Source: an uncultured Cytophagaceae bacterium
Lineage (GTDB): Bacteria > Bacteroidota > Bacteroidia > Cytophagales > Spirosomataceae
Assembly (NCBI GenBank): GCA_903960725.1
Contig: CAJCBY010000501.1
Span: forward strand, 1-10,310
DNA: 10,310 nucleotides
Direction of reading: 5' to 3'
Part shown: piece by piece, positions 7,131 through 10,310 of the stretch
How the letters are laid out: each line of letters starts with the position of its first letter
Numbering within the stretch: position 1 is the first letter of the stretch
Notes under the pieces: generated by a model
What the model was told of the DNA's origin: nothing
Seen by the model: only the letters and a program-made list of their open reading frames with translations
Databases searched by the model: none
Translations under genes and position numbers: made by a program

Positions 7131-8429
7131 TTATTTGGAATTTTCTAGAAATGCCAAAACACTTTCTAATTGAATTCCTCTAGAACCTTTAACTAAAAGA
7201 AAACTATCCTGAATGGGGTGATCTTGAAGCCAAGTATGCAGGCCAAATTTATCTGGAAAATAATAAGCCGACGGCAAATGGACTAAAGCGTGCTGCATGT
7301 GTTGGCCTACCAAAAGTACTTTTTCAAATCTTAACGGTGCAATTAATTGACCCAGCGCAGCGTGCTCCTCTAGGGATGAATCCCCTAACTCAAACATATC
7401 TCCTAAAATAACTAGTTTGGGAGTTCCCTCTGTCTCAGCGAAATGCGAAATGGCAGCTGACATCGATGAGGGATTGGCGTTATAGGCATCCATCAAAACT
7501 TGGTTTGATCCTATTTTGATGAACTGCGAACGGTGATTATTCGGAATATAGGTGCTTATTCCTGTATTGCATTGCTCATCGCTTAAGTCGAAGTATTTAC
7601 CCACAGCGATGGCCAGTTGAATATTCTCAAAATTATAAATGCCAGGTAAGTGTGAATCGATGACTTGGCCTGACTCAACAGAATAGCGCACCATTGGCTT
7701 CGCCTCAACTAGGGTAGTAGGCATCGCTTCGTTCGTATAAACAGCGTTTTGCATACCTCTTTCACTGAACATTTCTTGAATGGCTCCTGACTGCTGAGGT
7801 AAAAAGGTAACTCCTTTAGAAGCTTGCAAAAAGTCAAATAGTTCACCTTTTCCTTTGCGCACACCTTCGATTCCCCCAAAGCCTTCTAAATGGGCTTTCC
7901 CTATATTGGTGATTAAACCGTGGGTAGGTTGAGCGATGTCCGCAAGTTCTTTGATATCCCCTTGCTTGTTCGCGCCCATTTCGATGACTGCAATTTCGTG
8001 CTCTTCTTTAATGGATAATACGGAAAGCGGAACACCGATGTGATTGTTTAAGTTGCCGGAAGTGGCAAAACAGTGGTATTTTTGGGATAAAACAGAGAAG
8101 ATTAATTCCTTGGTAGTGGTCTTTCCGTTCGATCCGGTTAAGCCTATAATTGGAATAGTTAAGGTCTGACGGTAGGCGGTTGCCAAAGCTTGTAAGGCCA
8201 ATAGCCCATCTTCAACAAGCAAAGTCCGTTCTCCAGCTAAATAATCCGCATCATCAATGATAGCATATTGAGCACCTTTTTCTACTGCTTCCGCTGCCAT
8301 CGCATTGGCATTGAAATTAGGACCTTTTAAGGCAAAGAATAAATTTCCAGCTTGGATTTTTCGGGTATCGGTAGATACGCCAGTGGAGGATAAAAACTTT
8401 TCTAGAAGCGTTTGTGTATTGACAATCAT
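7131..8429 (-). CDS. murF: UDP-N-acetylmuramoyl-tripeptide--D-alanyl-D-alanine ligase MurF
   Basis: Adds D-Ala-D-Ala to the UDP-MurNAc tripeptide, the last cytoplasmic step of peptidoglycan precursor synthesis. The 432-residue protein has the three Mur ligase domains. The N-terminal substrate domain contains STDTRKIQAGNLFFALKG. The central ATPase has P-loop GSNGKTTTKE (99-108), NNHIGVPLSVL (~128-138), EMGANKQGDI and the likely carbamylated lysine in RKGKGELF (K194, aligned with K202 of E. coli MurF). The C-terminal domain has NNHRSQF (~297-303), DAYNANPSSM (314-323), GDMFELG and VKGSRG. The DAYNANPSSM signature separates MurF from MurC, MurD and MurE. It sits 30 bases downstream of the permease gene on the same strand, away from the usual division and cell-wall cluster, and 52 bases before ahcY. 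Confidence 0.97.
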   Translation of the reverse strand: MIVNTQTLLEKFLSSTGVSTDTRKIQAGNLFFALKGPNFNANAMAAEAVEKGAQYAIIDDADYLAGERTLLVEDGLLALQALATAYRQTLTIPIIGLTGSNGKTTTKELIFSVLSQKYHCFATSGNLNNHIGVPLSVLSIKEEHEIAVIEMGANKQGDIKELADIAQPTHGLITNIGKAHLEGFGGIEGVRKGKGELFDFLQASKGVTFLPQQSGAIQEMFSERGMQNAVYTNEAMPTTLVEAKPMVRYSVESGQVIDSHLPGIYNFENIQLAIAVGKYFDLSDEQCNTGISTYIPNNHRSQFIKIGSNQVLMDAYNANPSSMSAAISHFAETEGTPKLVILGDMFELGDSSLEEHAALGQLIAPLRFEKVLLVGQHMQHALVHLPSAYYFPDKFGLHTWLQDHPIQDSFLLVKGSRGIQLESVLAFLENSK

Positions 8430-8459
8430 TAGCCTGTTATGACAATTGACTGCAAATAT

Positions 8460-9392
8460 CTATAAAAATTTTGGAACCCCTAAGATAATCTGACGTAGAC
8501 TGACGATGATAATCACGATTCCCACGAGAATCATCATGGATTTCACCGGTAATTTATTGGCTAGACGTGCTGCAATTGGAGCTGCAATGACGCCACCCAG
8601 AATTAAACCTATGATCACGTCCCAATAACCTAAACCAATCACCGTAAAGAAGGTGATGGAAGAAGCCAATGAAACAAAGAACTCCGTCAGGTTCACACTT
8701 CCAATTGTATACTTCGGATGACGGCCTGACGCTATGAGAGTAGAGGAAACGATGGGTCCCCAGCCACCACCGCCGACGGAATCCAAGTAACCACCGAATA
8801 AAGCTAGCCAACCGACTCTCTTTAATTGACGTTTTTCTTGACGTTTAATTAATGCCTTGCGAATAATAATAGCCCCCAGAAATAAGGTATATATTGAAAC
8901 AATTGGTTTGATATACCCTGCATACTCTTCTAAACTTGACAAAACGTAAGCGCCTAGAATAGCACCGATGACACCCGGAATCACTAAGGTTTTAAATAAT
9001 TTGGAATTCACATTCCCAAACTTCAAGTGCATATAGCCCGAAACACCGGAGGTAAATACTTCAGACGCATGAACGCTAGCAGAGGCTGCGGCAGGGGTGA
9101 TGCCCACAGATAATAAGAAGGTAGTGGCCGTTACGCCATAGGCCATTCCTAAGGCGCCATCGATCATTTGGGCGATGAAGCCACCTAAGACGTAATACAA
9201 AATGGACGAATCGACCGTATTGAACACGGCGATTACTTTTTCAGCAGTTAGGTAAGTGAACAAAAGATGCCCCACAATCATCAATGCAACCGCATTACTG
9301 ATGTGAATAATGACTTCAGTGATGCTTCGTTCCCGCTTCCAAATGGTTTGGATGGCTTTTAGTAGGCTAGGAAAATTACTTTTAGGCGTCAT
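8460..9392 (-). CDS. Sulfite exporter TauE/SafE family permease
   Basis: An inner-membrane protein of 310 residues with about eight or nine hydrophobic spans (near 28-50, 64-82, 84-106, 134-154, 162-180, 195-220, 233-255, 256-276 and 284-305). The two halves share a family-type internal repeat: GGFIAQMIDGALGMAYGVTAT (70-90) and FGGYLDSVGGGGWGPIVSSTL (199-219), each with a buried Asp in a glycine-rich segment. Family members move sulfite, sulfoacetate or related anions, usually outward. The substrate here cannot be assigned, because no sulfur-assimilation or taurine genes are nearby. A charged N-terminal extension of ~25 residues precedes the first span. It ends in TAG and is followed after 30 bases by murF, and it is divergent from leuS with a well-formed promoter upstream. 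Confidence 0.9.
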   Translation of the reverse strand: MTPKSNFPSLLKAIQTIWKRERSITEVIIHISNAVALMIVGHLLFTYLTAEKVIAVFNTVDSSILYYVLGGFIAQMIDGALGMAYGVTATTFLLSVGITPAAASASVHASEVFTSGVSGYMHLKFGNVNSKLFKTLVIPGVIGAILGAYVLSSLEEYAGYIKPIVSIYTLFLGAIIIRKALIKRQEKRQLKRVGWLALFGGYLDSVGGGGWGPIVSSTLIASGRHPKYTIGSVNLTEFFVSLASSITFFTVIGLGYWDVIIGLILGGVIAAPIAARLANKLPVKSMMILVGIVIIIVSLRQIILGVPKFL

Positions 9393-9410
9393 GTGATTTC
9401 TAATTCCCTA

Positions 9411-9441
9411 CAAAACTAATAGACTTTATTTAATCTACCAA
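9411..9441 (-). promoter_or_regulatory. Probable promoter of the TauE/SafE permease gene
   Basis: On the minus strand, TTG (9441-9439) is followed after 20 bases by TAGTTTTG (9418-9411). This fits the Bacteroidota -33/-7 pattern (TTG or TTTG, about 17-23 bases, TAnnTTTG). A TTTG at 9445-9442 is an alternative -33. It implies a start about 12-14 bases before the ATG at 9392. murF downstream may be served by the same transcript. Confidence 0.55.
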
Positions 9442-9476
9442 CAAAGTAGAGTAAATATTTTTTCATAAAAAAGCCG

Positions 9477-9484
9477 TAATTTGC
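9477..9484 (+). promoter_or_regulatory. Possible leuS promoter, -7 element
   Basis: CCGTAATTTGC upstream of leuS resembles the common Bacteroidota GTAnnTTTGC box but is one T short (TAATTTGC). It lies 26 bases before the leuS ATG. No clear TTTG is found at -33, only a T run at 9458-9463. The divergent permease promoter lies about 40 bases to the left. Confidence 0.4.
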
Positions 9485-9510
9485 ATCTCCGTTTACAATA
9501 AATACATTTT

Positions 9511-10310
9511 ATGCGTTCAGAGTATCAGTTTAGAGAGATCGAGAAAACTTGGCAAGCTTTTTGGGAAGCTAATAAAACTTTTCAAGCACAAGTAAATCCA
9601 GCGAAGCCCAAATATTACGTCTTAGACATGTTTCCTTATCCATCAGGAGCGGGATTACACGTGGGTCACCCGCTAGGTTATATTGCCTCTGATATTATGG
9701 CGCGTTACAAGCGTTTGCAGGGTTACGAGGTGTTGCACCCGATGGGTTTTGACTCTTTTGGCCTACCTGCAGAGCAATATGCGATCCAAACGGGTCAGCA
9801 TCCAGCTATTACGACGGAACAAAATATCTCTCGTTACATCGAGCAATTAAAGAATATGGGATTCTCTTTCGATTGGTCGAGAGAGGTCAGAACCTCTGAT
9901 GCGTCTTATTACAAGTGGACTCAGTGGATTTTTATGCAATTATTCAATTCTTGGTATAACCAGGATTCGGATAAAGCGGAGTCAATTGAAACCTTGAAGA
10001 CTATTTTAGGGGCCAAAGGTTCGATCGGATTAAAAGCCGTTTGTGATGAGGAGGTCACTGTAATCACCGCTGAGCAATGGAATGCGATGTCTAGTGACGA
10101 GCAATATGCGTATTTATTGAGCTTCCGTTTAGCTTATTTGGATGATTCAGTCGTAAACTGGTGCCCACAATTAGGGACAGTTTTAGCGAATGACGAGGTC
10201 AAAGATGGCGTTTCGGAGCGTGGCGGTTACCCAGTGGAGCAGAAGAAAATGCGCCAATGGTCAATGCGCATCACGGCCTATGCCGATCGCTTATTGCGTG
10301 GTTTGGACGA
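9511..10310 (+). CDS. leuS: Leucyl-tRNA synthetase, N-terminal part
   Basis: Charges tRNA-Leu with leucine in the cytoplasm. The first 266 codons are present and the frame stays open to the window edge; the rest is outside. [18 protein letters not shown] is the usual LeuRS start. [16 protein letters not shown] carries the class I HIGH-type motif HVGH (50-53), and [14 protein letters not shown] follows. Between MQLFNSWY and [14 protein letters not shown] lies an extra block of about 60 residues (~149-208) absent from E. coli LeuRS but, from memory, usual in Bacteroidota. After NWCP the E. coli zinc-site segment GCCWRCDT is replaced by GVSERGGY, so those cysteines are missing. The ATG has an AT-rich leader (AATAAATACATTTT) and no Shine-Dalgarno site. 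The KMSKS motif, editing domain and anticodon-binding domain are not in view. Confidence 0.97.
   Translation, partial: MRSEYQFREIEKTWQAFWEANKTFQAQVNPAKPKYYVLDMFPYPSGAGLHVGHPLGYIASDIMARYKRLQGYEVLHPMGFDSFGLPAEQYAIQTGQHPAITTEQNISRYIEQLKNMGFSFDWSREVRTSDASYYKWTQWIFMQLFNSWYNQDSDKAESIETLKTILGAKGSIGLKAVCDEEVTVITAEQWNAMSSDEQYAYLLSFRLAYLDDSVVNWCPQLGTVLANDEVKDGVSERGGYPVEQKKMRQWSMRITAYADRLLRGLD

Noticed and set aside
8554..8811. An 85-codon open frame on the minus strand inside the permease gene
   Set aside because: It lies wholly within a clear membrane-protein gene in another frame, its Arg/His/Trp-rich translation resembles no protein, and it has no start signal.
9393..9510. Possible regulatory RNA or leader for leuS
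   Set aside because: The 118-base gap is AT-rich with no convincing stem-loop or leucine-codon leader peptide; it is explained by divergent promoters.
1..10310. Signs of a mobile, defence or CRISPR system
   Set aside because: No integrase, transposase, nuclease, toxin-like or repeat-spacer structure was found; almost every gene is a recognised housekeeping gene, with little sign of transfer.

Overview
The window looks like chromosomal housekeeping DNA from a Bacteroidota bacterium, most likely of the Cytophagales type. Several things point there. FtsK has four predicted membrane spans and a short acidic linker. The LolA-like protein ends in the PGVEVNDLR-type tail usual in this phylum. LeuRS carries a Bacteroidota-type insertion and lacks the zinc-site cysteines seen in the E. 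coli enzyme. Upstream regions contain TAnnTTTG-type -7 elements and A-rich leaders rather than strong Shine-Dalgarno sites. The finer placement within Cytophagales is inference.

Layout: the left edge is the 3' end of pyrD (1-204, +), followed by ftsK (267-2705, +) and, one base later, lolA (2707-3309, +). A terminator hairpin at 3329-3361 lies between lolA and the convergent purQ. The minus-strand block then reads, right to left: a TauE/SafE permease (9392-8460), murF (8429-7131), ahcY (7078-5762, ended by a perfect 14-bp hairpin with a cUUCGg loop), a two-gene set for exported proteins (lipoprotein 5600-4629, small predicted beta-barrel protein 4618-4136) and purQ (4067-3381). At the right edge leuS starts at 9511 (+), divergent from the permease gene, and runs off the window.

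The genes cover pyrimidine synthesis (pyrD), chromosome segregation at division (ftsK), lipoprotein trafficking (lolA), purine synthesis (purQ), methyl-cycle recycling (ahcY), cell-wall precursor synthesis (murF), anion export (TauE/SafE) and tRNA charging (leuS). They do not form one pathway. The only unassigned genes are the lipoprotein/beta-barrel pair. No gene-free stretch exceeds about 160 bases. I saw no tRNA, rRNA, CRISPR array, insertion sequence or phage gene, and nothing that makes a convincing case for a new defence or mobile system. The exported pair is the best candidate for something undescribed.
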